64,000 nt of DNA from Lineus longissimus (Eukaryota > Nemertea > Pilidiophora > Heteronemertea > Lineidae): positions 16,614,349 through 16,678,348 of the forward strand of contig NC_088318.1 of NCBI RefSeq assembly GCF_910592395.1, written 5' to 3'. Below, piece after piece: positions 63,575-64,000 of the stretch (the stretch's first letter is position 1; every line of letters starts with the position of its first letter). The translations under genes and the position numbers were made by a program. The notes below the pieces were generated by a model. That model made no database searches. It was not told the DNA's origin and worked only from the letters and a program-made list of their open reading frames with translations.

Positions 63575-63800
63575 CTGAAAAATAAAATTGTGCTCTTCAG
63601 ATCAAACTTTGGTTGATAGGTGCCTTAGTTACATCCAAATGTCTAATCGTGTCTATTTCGTGTCATTTGGCCTACTGTGACCTTCAAAAGAGGTTCAACT
63701 CAATTACCAAGATGACTTATAATGTATGGTCATTAGATGTACGTATCACATAAATTTGATCACAACTACCCAAAATCATTAAGAAGTAACTTGTTCGGGA
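63575..63800. other. Intron at right edge; no exon seen
   Basis: AT-rich intronic sequence between the antepenultimate exon of the MSP-domain gene and the tandem repeat at the window end. Confidence 0.5.
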
Positions 63801-64000
63801 TTTCAGATTTGGCCCCCTGGTGGCCAAGTGGTGAATTAGATCACACTGTGTTTATTTGACTAGAGGTTCATCTACAATGTGTACTGAGAGTGAGATCAAC
63901 AGTGCCTAACTTGAGCATCAGATCTGATTTCAGATTTGGCCCCCTGGTGGCCAAGTGGTGAATTAGATCACACTGTGTTTATTTGAACAAGAGGTTCATC
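63801..64000. repeat. 127-bp tandem direct repeat at right edge
   Basis: TTTCAGATTTGGCCCCCTGG occurs at 63801 and 63928, and both copies continue through GGCCAAGTGGTGAATTAGATC and GAGGTTCATC, so the period is 127. TGGCCAAGTGG resembles a tRNA A box, but I see no convincing B box. The array is cut by the window end. Confidence 0.85.

Overview
This is animal nuclear DNA with few genes. Coding sequence is cut into short exons by introns of hundreds to about 19,000 bases. There are GT-AG splice sites with polypyrimidine tracts, AATAAA signals, many MITE-like palindromes, minisatellites, a dead LINE tail and tRNA-related SINE pieces. No bacterial or viral gene organisation is present. The repeat style and the gene content (a ciliary microtubule inner protein, a centrosomal MSP/ASH-type protein, a secreted CUB protein) suggest a marine invertebrate. 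I cannot name the species, and nearly all long open frames here are chance.

Layout. 1-2,000: a 63-bp satellite at the left edge, two long palindromes, and an 80-codon minus-strand ORF with a CRE site just upstream, whose stop codon is supplied by a MITE end. 3,675-12,722 (minus): a secreted CUB-domain gene. Its signal-peptide exon (12,722-12,629) joins in phase 1 to one exon holding a whole CUB domain (8,752-8,384); the 3' part is unresolved. 18,346-23,172 (plus): a complete three-exon CIMIP1/C20orf85 homologue of 139 residues. Its first intron carries a foldback-like pair of inverted minisatellites, and its second exon sits between two 98%-identical inverted MITE copies. 25,899-26,814: an orphan candidate 3' exon and a 34-bp minisatellite. 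31,723-38,802 (plus): a partial gene whose ATG closes exon 1, with a clear second exon and two overlapping candidate last exons before an AATAAA. 43,790-63,574 (minus): the last three exons of an MSP/ASH-domain protein, best matched to CEP192/SPD-2. A 19.3-kb intron precedes its last exon, and a 1.1-kb, nearly AG-free minisatellite abuts that exon's acceptor. The right edge holds a 127-bp direct duplication.

The genes do not form a pathway, although CIMIP1 (axonemal doublet) and the CEP192-like protein (centrosome/basal body) both belong to the cilium-centriole system. The most notable structures are repeats placed where they could affect splicing: the inverted MITE pair around CIMIP1 exon 2, the branch-point-like AG-poor array before the CEP192-like last exon, and the MITE that ends the 80-codon ORF. 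All family assignments come from reading the sequence; no database search was possible.
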